Assembly (NCBI GenBank): GCA_015680685.1
Contig: MNCI01020803.1
Location: forward strand, 62,001-126,000
Reading direction: 5' to 3'
Length of the DNA stretch: 64,000 bases
Origin: Gnetum montanum
Taxonomy: Eukaryota; Streptophyta; Gnetopsida; Gnetales; Gnetaceae
In this document: positions 1 to 9,924 of the stretch, one piece after another
Numbering within the stretch: position 1 is the stretch's first letter
Layout: each line of letters begins with the position of its first letter
Translations under genes and position numbers: made by a program
Notes under the pieces: model-generated
Seen by the model: the letters and a program-made list of their open reading frames with translations, nothing else
What the model was told of the DNA's origin: nothing
Database searches by the model: none

Positions 1-759
1 ATGCTGGCGTACAGTGGTATACGCTGGCGTACAGCACGCTGTACACTTGTAAAGTTTCATTCTTTTGCATTCGGTCAATGCGCCACATGTCACCTGACCT
101 GAGAGTCTAGCACTCCACAGCCAATCATCCCTTCTCAGACCTAAGTCTAGCGTCTAAACTTGTATAAAAATCCCAATTTTTCACTAGATCAGGGTCGACA
201 ATTTTGAGCAAACCAGAGATAAAAAAAAGAGAACCAGAGATACTAAGAGACCAGAGCAAAAGCCCTGTATGGTGGACTTCCATCTTGCACACTGAGCATA
301 CAGCCTTTACGCTGTGCTTGCAGCCGAAACCAGCAAACAATCATCCCCTTGCATCCACTGGAGCTTTCCGTCCACCTTGTATCAGATCTGCAACTGCGTT
401 AAGACCAATGCATTGTAACTTCTATTTGTAATAATATTGCCACATTTCTTCTATTCAGATTTGTTACAGCTTTGTTCGTTCATTATTGTACGTTCATTGT
501 TTACATTCTTGTAAGTTTACACTCTGTTTTACGTGCTCTGTTTTATATTAGTTACGCTGTTTACGTATAACCCAGCGTATAGTATATCCATGTACATTCG
601 GGGAAATCCTTGTCTGATCTGTGTGCAGACCACTCAAGGTACTCTGCCTTCGTTAATTCCAACTTACCCTCAAGTGAAGGTAGGGTCTTCTGTGCTTGTC
701 CGGGGATCTCCTGATTTCTGTTTCATTCCAGCCCGAGACCGACGATTTCGGACAGTACA
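1..759 (+). repeat. 5' LTR of element A (partial, left end outside window)
   Basis: This stretch matches 16940-17720 along its length, including the TATA region and the shared terminal GACAGTACA. The right end is set at ACA (757-759) because a TGG primer-site start follows five bases later, and because the two copies diverge just after this point. The left end lies outside the window. Confidence 0.9.
163..170 (+). promoter_or_regulatory. TATA box of element A 5' LTR
   Basis: TATAAAAA inside the LTR, conserved at the same relative place in the 3' LTR (17123-17130). This is the expected U3 promoter for the element's genomic RNA; transcription would start roughly 30 bases downstream. Confidence 0.6.
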
Positions 760-764
760 GAAAA

Positions 765-787
765 TGGCGCTAGAAGGAGGGCTTGAA
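765..787 (+). promoter_or_regulatory. Primer-binding site of element A
   Basis: TGGCGCTAGAAGGAGGG begins five bases after the LTR end and continues CTTGAA. It fits the reverse complement of a tRNA 3' end exactly in spacing: TGG (CCA end), eight bases (discriminator plus acceptor strand), GGAGG (T stem), then a seven-base T-loop complement. Element D copies keep the matching second T-stem strand CCTCC. The tRNA identity is not assigned. Confidence 0.75.
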
Positions 788-902
788 ACTGCTTAAAACT
801 TACTGTGCTCTCATACCCCGATCTTCCCAAGCTCACACCGCATCGACACTAAACCCAGTTCTAAAATTCCCGGATCGACATCCCGTTCTACAGAATTCCC
901 AG

Positions 903-1375
903 TATCTACGCTGCTGAGTATACGCTATACGCTGACGCTGCCCCGTCTACGCTGCTGAGTATACGCTGTACGCTAACACTGCCCCGTCTATGCTGTACGC
1001 TATATGCTGTAGACAGCGTCTACGCTGCTGAGTATACGCTGTACGCTGACGCTGCCCCGTCTACATTGTACGTTATACGCTGTAGACAACATCTACACTG
1101 TTGAGTATACGTTGTATGCTGACGCTGCCCCGTCTACGCTGTACGCTGTACACTGTAGACAGCGTCTACGCTGTTGAGTATACGTTGTATGCTGACGCTG
1201 GCCCATCTACGTTGTACACTGTACACTGTAGACTTCATCTATGTTGCTGAGTATACGCTGTACGTTGTAGACTTTGTCTATGATGATCACTATACACTGG
1301 TCATTGAGGCCTATACGCTGAGATCCAGTCTATACGTTGTACACAGCGAACGTAGGTTTACTCCATACTAAGTAT
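903..1375 (+). repeat. Leader minisatellite with GTAGAC/GTCTAC hairpins
   Basis: Between the primer site and gag lie four to five degenerate copies of a unit of roughly 90-120 bases built from TACGCTG, GAGTATACGCTG and CCCCGTCTACG. Perfect or near-perfect inverted repeats such as GTAGACAGCGTCTAC occur at 1009-1023 and 1155-1169. No coding meaning is seen. It lies in the untranslated leader, where LTR retroelements carry dimerisation and packaging signals. Confidence 0.75.
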
Positions 1376-1422
1376 ACCAGTTTCATATCCCTTCCATCGT
1401 GTCGTATTCACAACCGTTCATC

Positions 1423-3802
1423 ATGAACACTGCGAACTCCAACGCTAGAACCAAGCTAGTCACGGACATCATGGGCACCATGGCTGTTCAAAAACCTGTA
1501 GTACAACTCACAATGGGGCCTTGCTGGTCTCTCCGATTGCAAGGGAGGAACCCATCGTTTAACATTATAACTCAAGAGCAATACAATTTCATATGCGTAA
1601 AAATACAAGCCAGCCTAGCCGTGGATCAAACCAAAATGGAGGTTAAGAGACAGTACGAACTCTTCCATAGGGGAGAAAATGAATTCATCCCTTCCCCGTA
1701 TGATATCATCCCTCTCCCAGATCACTACTCTGAGCTCATCTCACAACTCCTCCTACAAAGGAGTCAGTCTCTAGAACAGCTTGGGGTAAATCCTCAATTG
1801 GAAGAGGAAGATGACTTCGCAGCTCAGTCTAAGCATGAAGATTCGTACCATACTCTTAGTTCACAAACCTATGCAAACCCGTTGTTTCATCTAGCCACAA
1901 GGGAAGCTATGTTCCTCCAACCATTCAAATTCACCCAAGCACAGATACCTCAATAGGAATCATCCACGCTTATCCATATTCCTCCTGTAATTGATACGCA
2001 ACTCAACACACTTCCCCTCGCTATTCCTCCTATTACCACAGCACCCCCGTTCTTACAAATACAACCTCCTCAAAATAGTGTAGGAGTAACCTTCCCACCC
2101 CAAGTGATCAGGATGCCGCATGTGATACCGGCCTCTACATCTGCTCATTATATCCCGCAGATCCACACCCAAGAAGCCCCTTTCACCACTATAACTCAAC
2201 AGGTTGAGAGTGCCCCTACACAAAACATGATTGGCCAATGGACAACGATTGGAGCTCAATCGCATCAACCCCCCCACTATAACATACCGCCTCACATAAT
2301 CTTACCAGCTAACATTCCTCAAGTACAACTGCAATGACAACAGCAACCCCTTACCTACAATGTGTCTCCCTTAGTACCACCCACCACAAATATTCCACAA
2401 GTGCAGCCTCCAACCACACAACTTTCTGCCTTCCAGCCCACTATCCAACAATCTAACATGTATACCCTACAACATCCCTAACCTGCTATCTCACCTAGTG
2501 CCCAGGATTGGGCTGATGCTAAAAAGCTAATGCAAGAGCTAACTGACAAGGTCAAACACCTCAAAACAGCCCCCGACAGAGAGCTGAAGGTAGTGGACTT
2601 CTATCACGATGACCCTATCAGCTTTTCGGTTCCACCTCTAACATTACCCAAGGGTGTTTCCTTACCCATGCTGACTAAATACAATGGGGAGACAGACCCC
2701 AACGCTCACCTCATAACGTTTAGACTAGAATGCACGCTACTCCAGGCATGGCCACATGCCATTATGCGAGTGTTCCCCATGTCCCTCGTAGGGAGAGCAC
2801 TTGATTGGTATCGAGCCTTGCCACGAAACTCAATATCTTCTCTAGAGGATTTGTTACACCAATTCATTACCAGGTTCAAGTATAACTTGAAACCTGAAGC
2901 AACACTTGACAGTCTCATACAGGTCAAACAAGCACCTCTTTAACCTGTCCAAAAATTCATCCAACGGTGGAGTGCTACCCTCAATGAGCTCCACGAGCTA
3001 ATCCCAGAGACGTATCTCCTCACCATCCTAAAAGGGGCTGTCAACGATTTTGTCAAATCCAAACTATATTATCTCAATGCACGTATAGATCAAGAACATA
3101 GAGGAGGCAGCCCAAAACAGTCATGATCCTGCATATTCAGCCTTTAAGAATCAACATAGTAAGAAAGATAAAGAAAAGGTTAAAACAACTATAGCGGCAG
3201 TACCAGAAACACAACAAGCGAATGTAGGACAACAAAGCAAACCGCCTGCTGTCCCTTCTAATTATGCCAAACCCACTCCTGCGATGGCACCTGAATCATC
3301 GGCATCACAAAACCCAACACAGGGTCGTACGAGAAACTTCGAGAGGAAGGACCCCTCCCAATACATGCCACTACCCATGAAGCCATTACAACTATTCGAC
3401 CAACTCTTGAAAGCAGGACTGATGAAACATAAACAGTTGTCCCCTGCAATGATCCTAAGGCATGATCGGTTCTATAAATTGGTTCAGAACCCAAGCCTAG
3501 CAATGCCAGATGAGCCCCCAGTGCCAAAAGGCTTTAGAATTGACCGTTTTTGTGATTATCATCAACATAATGGGCATGGCACTGATTATTGTTTCACCCT
3601 AAAACAAGATATCCAATGGATGATCGACAAAGGCCAAATCACTTTTGATGAAGCCAACCCGGTCCAACCACAAAACCAGGCCATGGGCATATCTAAAGAT
3701 CCTCTAAATGCTAAAGAAGCACCATATGTAATTAACACCATCTACTTCGATAACGAATCGGAAATACCTAGCATTAACACCGTACGCTTCGATCATGAAT
3801 AA
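1423..3802 (+). pseudogene. gag: gag of element A (decayed)
   Basis: Gag forms the virus-like particle that holds the element's RNA. The start is the ATG at 1423. A proline/glutamine-rich N-terminal part is followed by the retrotransposon gag domain at about 2590-3070 (KYNGETDPNAHL, then ALDWYRALP, then LKPEATLDSLI). A Tat-type zinc knuckle lies at about 3550-3620: CDYH, then GHGTDYC, followed by LKQDIQWMIDKG. In-frame stops occur at about 1954, 2335, 2479 and 2941. A frameshift near 3085 moves the reading into the frame used by the zinc knuckle and protease. Homologous gag copies lie in element D. Confidence 0.9.
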
Positions 3803-5617
3803 CAAATGCCTAAGAAACCATTTGTAGTACATATTCCTCACACTATACTGACGTTTGTGCCTCAACCATCATACTCCTCATAGAAACCTTACATCATCTG
3901 AATATCCCCTGCCGTAGCAACTTCTATCACACCAACACGTGAAAAATCATACATGGTGTGCGTACCTCCTGCCACTACTATCACAAACACACAAACACCT
4001 CCTATTCGGCCTGCTCCCTACGTGGTCCAAGTATCACCTGCGGTCGCAACTGCGAAGGTACAACCTCCAGCTAGGCTAACTCCATACATCATTAGGACAC
4101 CCAAACATCCTGATGACCACCAATCCTCCACTTTGCAAACACAGAATAAATCAATCCCCTATGTCATCAAGATACCTACCCAGTCTGACACCCAACCGCA
4201 TGCAACCGTCCAACCGCAACCCCACCCTACTCCATACGTTGTGCAAGTTCCAAAGCAACCTGAGGTTTCGAAACCAACTGTGCCTCCACGCCACACACGC
4301 GAGTGCTTAGCAAACAAGCTTACATGGGAATCCTTGGAGAAGGAACATCAACGACTAGCCCTAGGACCTCCCAAGCCTACCCCACTAAATGCAATACCCA
4401 TGACATCACCTAACAATAAACCAAACATAGGCTATGAGGGTGAACCATCCAGAAAATATGATACGCCCAAATCAACGACTCCGCGTAAAAATGACAAACC
4501 AATTATGCCTGAAATAAAACTGTTGGGCCGGATGGACCAAATCACTGCCGACAAACATACGCCAAATAGTAGAGATCTAGCCATAGCTCTAACACACGTC
4601 ACACACGCACTTAAACAAAAAAACATTTCATTGAGCTTATACGACCTGGTGTTAACATCTCAAACCCATCGCGAAGCCCTAGTGCACATGTTGACTTCTA
4701 TCCCAGTAAGTGAAGACTTACCTCCAAATGAACTTGCAATTCATGCGGTAATGTACTTGCCTCGGGGGTCAACTCCTAAACCATTAAGTTTCCACAATGA
4801 CAACATCAAAGTGGATGAGAAAACGGGAGAGGTAACAACCGCACCTATGTTCATAACAATACGAATAAATCAATTCAAGATACATAGAGTGCATGTAGAT
4901 GATGGAGCCGCTACAAATGTAGTGCCATATCCCATCGTTGAACAGTTGGGGCTTACGGAGCTAATAAGACCAACTACCACCACGTGTTTGAAATCGTTCA
5001 GTAGATCACGCGTAATAGTCAAAGGCACCATGACTTTAGACTTTATAGCAGGGGATCAATTCCCCACATCTGCCGACTTTGTGGTAATCAATGAAATACT
5101 AGGGTTCAACCTAATATTGGGAAGGCCCTGGTTAGCCCAACTAAAAGTAGTCTCCTCCCCCATACACCAAGAAATTCACCTACCTTATGAAGGTGGCAAA
5201 ATCATTATACACGGGGAGGTTGCTACACCTACCATCTCATTGTATACGAATACAGACCAAGGCTCAGAGGTTAAGCTCGAAGAGCCTAAACAAGATGATA
5301 CAGACGAACAACAAAGATGTACGCAACTAGTAGGCGATAATCTCTTAGACACAAAGGAAAATTTACCCAACACAGAAATACTCGGGTTTGAAACCGTACA
5401 TATATAGCCTCACTTAGAAACCACAACTGACACAGAAACCACAATACATGCAGAAGCGTCAGAAAGCGCCAACGGGGGAACTATTTCATCAGACGTCCCT
5501 TGGGCTGAATTACCATTCAACGTGATCAGCGAAGGAGACACTAAATATAGAATCATACCCGTTAACGCTAGTCCTACCGTTAAAATGAGAAAAATCAAAA
5601 AATTACTAAACCAATAA
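3803..5617 (+). pseudogene. Proline-rich linker and aspartic protease of element A
   Basis: This continues the gag frame. About 3806-4300 encodes a repeated P-[FY]-[VI]-[VI]-x-x-P motif (PYVVQVSP, PYVIKIPTQ, PYVVQVPKQ). The retropepsin-like domain follows: GAATNVVPYPIVEQLG with active-site-like DDG at about 4900, the flap and core, then LILGRPWLAQL at about 5112-5145 and IHQEIHLPY. The usual active site is D-T/S-G, so DDG is unusual, but it also appears in element D. Stops interrupt the linker (about 3800-3900) and the C-terminus (5405). The module ends RKIKKLLNQ at 5614, a tail related to the end of the D protease module. Confidence 0.85.
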
Positions 5618-5636
5618 ACGACGTCCAAGTCCGGAA

Positions 5637-5830
5637 TGACAGTAAACTATCATGTCCACAATGACATAAAACTAGCCATGATCAGAAATGGTCAGTCTAC
5701 CAAGAAATTCACCCGTGTCGCTTGAAACTACCCTTGTTTACGCATGGCCCGAAATGGCCTTAAACTAGTGCATGTGGCTTGAAATGGCCTTAAACTAGTG
5801 CATGTGGCCCGAAATGGCCTTAAACTAGAC
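5637..5830 (+). repeat. Post-protease minisatellite, GGCCCGAAATGGCCTTAAACT units
   Basis: Starting 20 bases after the protease stop, degenerate units lead into about three near-identical 30-base units containing GGCCCGAAATGGCC plus TTAAACTAG (5750-5825). The core has GGCC at both ends and could fold. The same unit follows protease in all three copies in element D. Confidence 0.9.
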
Positions 5831-6205
5831 CATCTACCTACACTTTCTTTTTTCTTGCAAATTCCAGTTCATTGTTCGAATTTACGCTTGCATTGTCGTG
5901 TTATCAATGACAGTCTTTACAATTATCCTTTGCTTATAATTACATTCCTACTTACATTCCTACTTAGTGCATTACACTTAAACTACAAAACAAACCAAAA
6001 TATTTTACATTGTCGTGTCATGTTTACATTTAAATTCAAAATCCACAACAAAAAAATATGTAGAAATATATATATACATGTAGTGATATACAGTTAGAAA
6101 AGTACAATAGTTAATTGATTCTATTCATCCGTTCAATACAACTCAAAACATTCAATTTATGATTCACGTAAAAATGTGAGCCAGGATAATTTTAAAGAAA
6201 AAAAA
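5831..6205. other. AT-rich spacer, no gene seen
   Basis: AT-rich sequence between the minisatellite and the last exon of the antisense gene. It holds no domain I recognise. On the - strand it would be the 3' untranslated and polyadenylation region of the antisense gene. Confidence 0.5.
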
Positions 6206-7187
6206 TCAAACATCAGGGACAGGAGGGTCGTCCCCTTTAGACCCGCCGACATCATGGGCCCCCACTCCACTGGGGCCACCTTCTTGGACATCATCGCCGC
6301 CTCAACCCTACAAAACGCAAAAGAAACAATCAACACAAGAACATAAAAGAAAACTCCCAGACATTACTCAACGAATGAATTTCATGGCAATGAAATGCTT
6401 ACCGTAGGGGACCCTCCTAAACTGAATTCCAGTCAAGGTAGAATTTCCTCCTTTAAGACGCTAGCCCAGTTAGTCCCGTCAAGGCCTAGATCAACGTTCG
6501 CCAAGGCTTTCCCCTTGTCAACAACTGACCATGTAGGATGTTTCAAGGGAAATTCACCCACAGAAACCTCCCCAGAAGCGGTCATAATTACCCTCATAGG
6601 CAACTCCATCTCAATAGTTGTATTCTTAGCAAAGGTATCAAACGTAGAACGTAGACCCAGACCCTCTACAAACATTTCAAGCTGATGCTTTTCTATGGAT
6701 ACTTCCTTCAATGATTTCTTGTAATGGTGCTTGTGGTTCTTCTCATCTTGACCCCACTTACACACCTTGGAAGCAAAAGCCTTCCAATCTTAACACTTGA
6801 GGTTCAGTAGATCTATCTATGCCTTATGCTTTACTAGTTTCCGAGTCAGTGATGCATGACGATTTAGTAGTTTCCAATATCTAGTATAAGTGATCTCGGA
6901 AGTTCGCCAAGAACGATCACCTGTTAGTCTGGCCAAGGCGAACTCATGCCGAGCCTTGAGGTCATCACGTTCAACTGATAAATTGGAAACCTCTTTCTCC
7001 TTTGCCTGGATTTGCAACCATAGCTATTCAATGGAACACCTACAGGTCCAAAGCGATTTGGTGTTATGCACAAGACCTTCCACCACCTTGTCATAGACCA
7101 GCCTTGGTATCTGTTCAACTTCTGGGGGTAGTGCAAGAAAACTTTCAATACTAACGGTCTCAGATGGATCCCACTTCAGCTTGGCTC
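6206..7187 (-). pseudogene. E6-E7 of the antisense gene: coiled-coil-like region and acidic tail
   Basis: E6 is a single frame of 785 bases with stops at about 7021, 6814 and 6787 and near its end. It starts GAKLKWDPSETV, runs through charged, probably coiled-coil sequence (IQAKEKEVSNLSVERDDLKA), then ITYTRYWKLL and HPTWSVVDKGKALANVDLG. The element D relative has IDYTRYWSTI and SPTWMTVEKEKILASVDLG. Donor CTACG|GTAAGC and acceptor TTTTGTAG lead to a short last exon ending DDPPVPDV and stop (6206-6208). The D last exon has the similar DVGPSRVVDKDIGEDS. Confidence 0.6.
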
Positions 7188-7279
7188 CTACGCACATGAA
7201 AAGAATAGGCATTAGACATTAGACGACAAAAAAAGGGGTGTGAAACTCGAACGCTGCAAAAGGCTCAAAACATTTGTAC

Positions 7280-7794
7280 CTATCTCAGGGTGGGCTTCCT
7301 GAATACGTTCGACCACCTTGTCAACGATACTGATCACGAAATCCATTTTACTTGGCATCTTCGTCCAAGAAAATGGTCTACAAGTACGAGGTGGACTAGC
7401 CTCAGGGGACACTTCAGGGGGAGCCACCTTCATAAGCACTTCCAACCGCATCGTAGGAATTGTCCTACCTTCGTCTGGAAGGGATAAAAACATAAAAGTA
7501 AAACACCATAGAAACAATGATTCACAGAGCAACGCAATAAAACAAAAGGAAATATACCATGTTCTCTGTCCCCTTCCGGGTTTGGAGGGTCACCAAGGTC
7601 CAATCTTCCCTTAAGGAAGCTACTGAACATTTCATCAACACCACCCTGGTCATCGACCAGTTCTATCTCCGTGGTGTCTTTAGCCAACTCTTCCGTCCCT
7701 TCCACCTGATCCTTGCCGACCTCCTCCTCCTCAATTATTAAATCCATTGGAGTTTCCTCCTCCTCAATAATAGTTTCCAACTCCTGTCTCCTCA
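7280..7794 (-). pseudogene. E4-E5 of the antisense gene: acidic region
   Basis: E4 is strongly acidic (IIEEEETPMDLIIEEEEV). The exon junction CATG|GTATAT to CTTCCAG restores an Asp codon and continues DEGRTIPTMRLEVLM. E5 ends VVERIQEAHPEI at donor GATAG|GTAC. Element D shows the same arrangement: a glutamate-rich repeat at 63178-63306 and an exon ending DHLKKIDLEI at donor GATAG|GTGT. The low-complexity acidic composition gives no function on its own. Confidence 0.55.
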
Positions 7795-7898
7795 CTTCCC
7801 GATTTAGGTATGAAGACATTAGTTTCATGTAAGCGGTCAAGACAAAAAAATGAATAAGACGAAAATGACAATACAATAAGTGCATCAAGCTTATTTAC

Positions 7899-8945
7899 CT
7901 CAAACAGGCATCTTAAATTGTATTCGCTTCACCCTTGGCTCTTCTGCAGTTGAGGCCACCTCTTTAGGACGTTCGCGCTTTTGAATCTTTGATTTAGCTT
8001 TCTCAATGGTCTCCTTGATGACCCGTTCAGCTCTCTTTGCAGTATAGGGCACATTATCTGGTTCCAACCCCACACTATCACGTGTATGGATTGAAGTACC
8101 AGATGACCACTTTGTTGTGATGGAAACTGATTCATCGATTCCCTTGGGTGCATCTTGGGACTTAGCTACCTCAAACAAATGGTTAATCCATGGGCGAGAT
8201 AACTGAGTACGGTCCCGCAAAACATACTTATTGCCTGCGCAAACCACTAGAAATTCGGCCAGGCGACGTAGATAACTTGTGAAAAATGCGAAGGTAAAAT
8301 GGGACTACGCCTCAATGTTGGAACACAATTGCGCTATCTCCTTATGGAAGCCTGACAACAAAAATTGGGCCCAATTATAGCGCATCCTGGTTTCTAAAAT
8401 GGTTCACATAATGCGCACGGCTTCCACGCCAAGACTCTTCACTTGGGACAAGGATTTAGGAAACACATGTGCCCTAAACAAGGGATACAATTCATTAACC
8501 TCCACCACCTTTGATGTCCCCTACATAGGGAATCCCTTGGAGCGCTTGACAATGCCCAACCAATCTTCTAGCTCACGCACCATATGGAGTTCTTTTTGCA
8601 CCTTGTCTAAAACCACATTCACGCCATCTGCCGGTACACCGAACAGCTCTGAAAAGAACTCAGCTGACAGATGGAAAACTATCTTGACACCCTTAATACG
8701 GGTGCTGTAGTAGGCGACGGACTTGTCAAATGAAGCAACAATTCCAATCATTTCAGCTATGGAGACATCAAGGCTCGAGGTTGTAAATAACTCCATGAGG
8801 CCGACATCATCCAAACAATGGACAATAGATGGCGGGGCATTGGTGCGCAACCATCGTTGTGCCTTGCTGATCTCCCCAAACTTCATCAACAGGGTACTCT
8901 CAGTTTGCCCTGTCGTAACAGGGTCTCCGCCGAGGGGAACATTAA
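7899..8945 (-). pseudogene. E3 of the antisense gene: plant-transposon-protein-like region and basic tail
   Basis: One long reading frame of about 349 codons with four stops. The first part (KAQRWLRTNAPPSIVHC, then VKIVFHLSAEFFSELFGVP) recalls the 'putative plant transposon protein' domain of Tat-type antisense ORFs, in which a V-x-F-S-x-x-x-[IF]-x-x-[FL]-L/F-G-[VI]-P pattern recurs; this is a weak resemblance. The second part (LFRAHVFPKSL, YNWAQFLLSG, RPWINHLFEVAKSQDAP) aligns with element D at 63420-64000. It ends in a lysine/arginine-rich stretch (KAKSKIQKRERPKEV) that could be a nuclear localisation signal. The donor follows a TGA at the exon end. Confidence 0.6.
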
Positions 8946-9034
8946 CTGGAAACACAATTTAAAACCATAACACCAGTATGACCACTAGCAACCGAACAAA
9001 CACACTAAAGCATCTAGGAAATATTATCACTAAC

Positions 9035-9860
9035 CTTCAGTTGTGGGCTTCAAGGTGCTAGAACCCAAGTTAGCATCATGAGGGAAGATTGGCCCATTGC
9101 GTGACCAATCTCCATGCAGCCACCCATGAGCCGTGCATTGTGTAAATGCCCTAGAAAACCATTTATGGAAATGAACAATGTCACCCTTGGTTTGAGCTAA
9201 TACAGCTCCGCATAGGGTGGGACCTGCCATGAATGTCTCTAAAGCAATATGAGCCAGTGCAAGCCCATCATCATTGATGCATGTCCCATCCTGGTTAACT
9301 TGGGGCCTGCAAAAGAACGGCCATCAAAACAAGAGCAAACACTAAATGACAAAAAATAGAAATGACAAACTAAACGATCTTACCTCTCTACCCAGTACAC
9401 CGTGCCAGGAGGATTCTGAAATAATGTGTGCGCACGTGTAGCCAGAAACAAGGTGTTATTGAGATAGTCAAGCCCTCGTGGTAATAAGTCGCACACACGC
9501 GTTAACGGGCAAGTAGATTTGGGCCCGCTAGAGGGACCGTCCTCAATCACAAGCAGTCCCTCATCAATGTCCACCATGAAGACCATGACGCCGTTTGCAG
9601 ATCCTGGCAACATTACTTCAAGCACGCTTCATGCTACTTGTTCGCTTAGGCGTGACCATATCACTACCTTGAACCTGTCTAGGATGAAGGTGAGGAACTC
9701 ACAGGCCTCTTCCCTGAACCATACGCCATTGTTATCAATAGTCAGATCAGGGGTAGGTTCATCGGTATTACGGGGCCCGAACCATGCCAGAACTCCAACC
9801 AGTTCAACTACCAAGAGGAAAGGCTCAGGATCCTTGCAAGTAACCAGAACGCCATGATAA
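9035..9860 (-). pseudogene. E1-E2 of the antisense gene: NIF/FCP1 (HAD phosphatase)-like domain, catalytically degenerate
   Basis: E1 starts with a hydrophobic strand, LLVVELVGVLAWFGP, where HAD phosphatases have DxDGT. It continues NGVWFREEACEFLTF then RFKVVIWS (the R-PG-x-EFL and F-E/K-V-x-I-W-S/T region), VLEVMLPG, and NTLFLATRAHTLFQNPPGT, where plant NIF/FCP1-like proteins have NTLLIDDSP...NPPxT. E2 continues with DGLALAHIALETFMAG, resembling the helix that follows this domain. Both motif-I aspartates (now E and V) and the late DD pair (now AT) are replaced, so phosphatase activity is not expected. One TGA stop lies after SEQVA (about 9629). Family assignment is by eye. The true start may lie further upstream. 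Confidence 0.6.
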
Positions 9861-9924
9861 ATCAGCTATACTTGAAAATGAGATGGAAAAACGAAATTCC
9901 ACGTGGAAGGCCAATACTTCGAAA

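Larger units (their letters stand above)
6206..9860 (-). pseudogene. Antisense multi-exon gene carried between protease and RT of element A
   Basis: Read on the - strand, seven exons can be modelled: E1 about 9860-9384, E2 9306-9035, E3 8945-7899, E4 about 7794-7558, E5 7474-7280, E6 7187-6403, E7 6307-6206. Introns begin with GT and end with AG, for example AGAG|GTAAGATC after E1 and TTTTGCAG before E2. Reading phase is preserved across E1/E2, E2/E3, E4/E5 and E5/E6. The E3/E4 acceptor is the least certain. About 1000 codons are covered, with only a few stops, mostly TAG or TGA where Gln or Arg is plausible. E3, E5, E6 and E7 have relatives in element D (61721-64000). Extra antisense ORFs are known in plant Tat-lineage elements, usually near the 3' LTR; this position and exon number are unusual. 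Function unknown. Confidence 0.75.

Noticed and set aside
204-431. 75-codon + frame, with a partner at 17164-17394 and - frames at 125-340 and 17085-17300
   Set aside because: They lie in the two LTR copies; differences between copies do not favour silent changes and no family is recognised.
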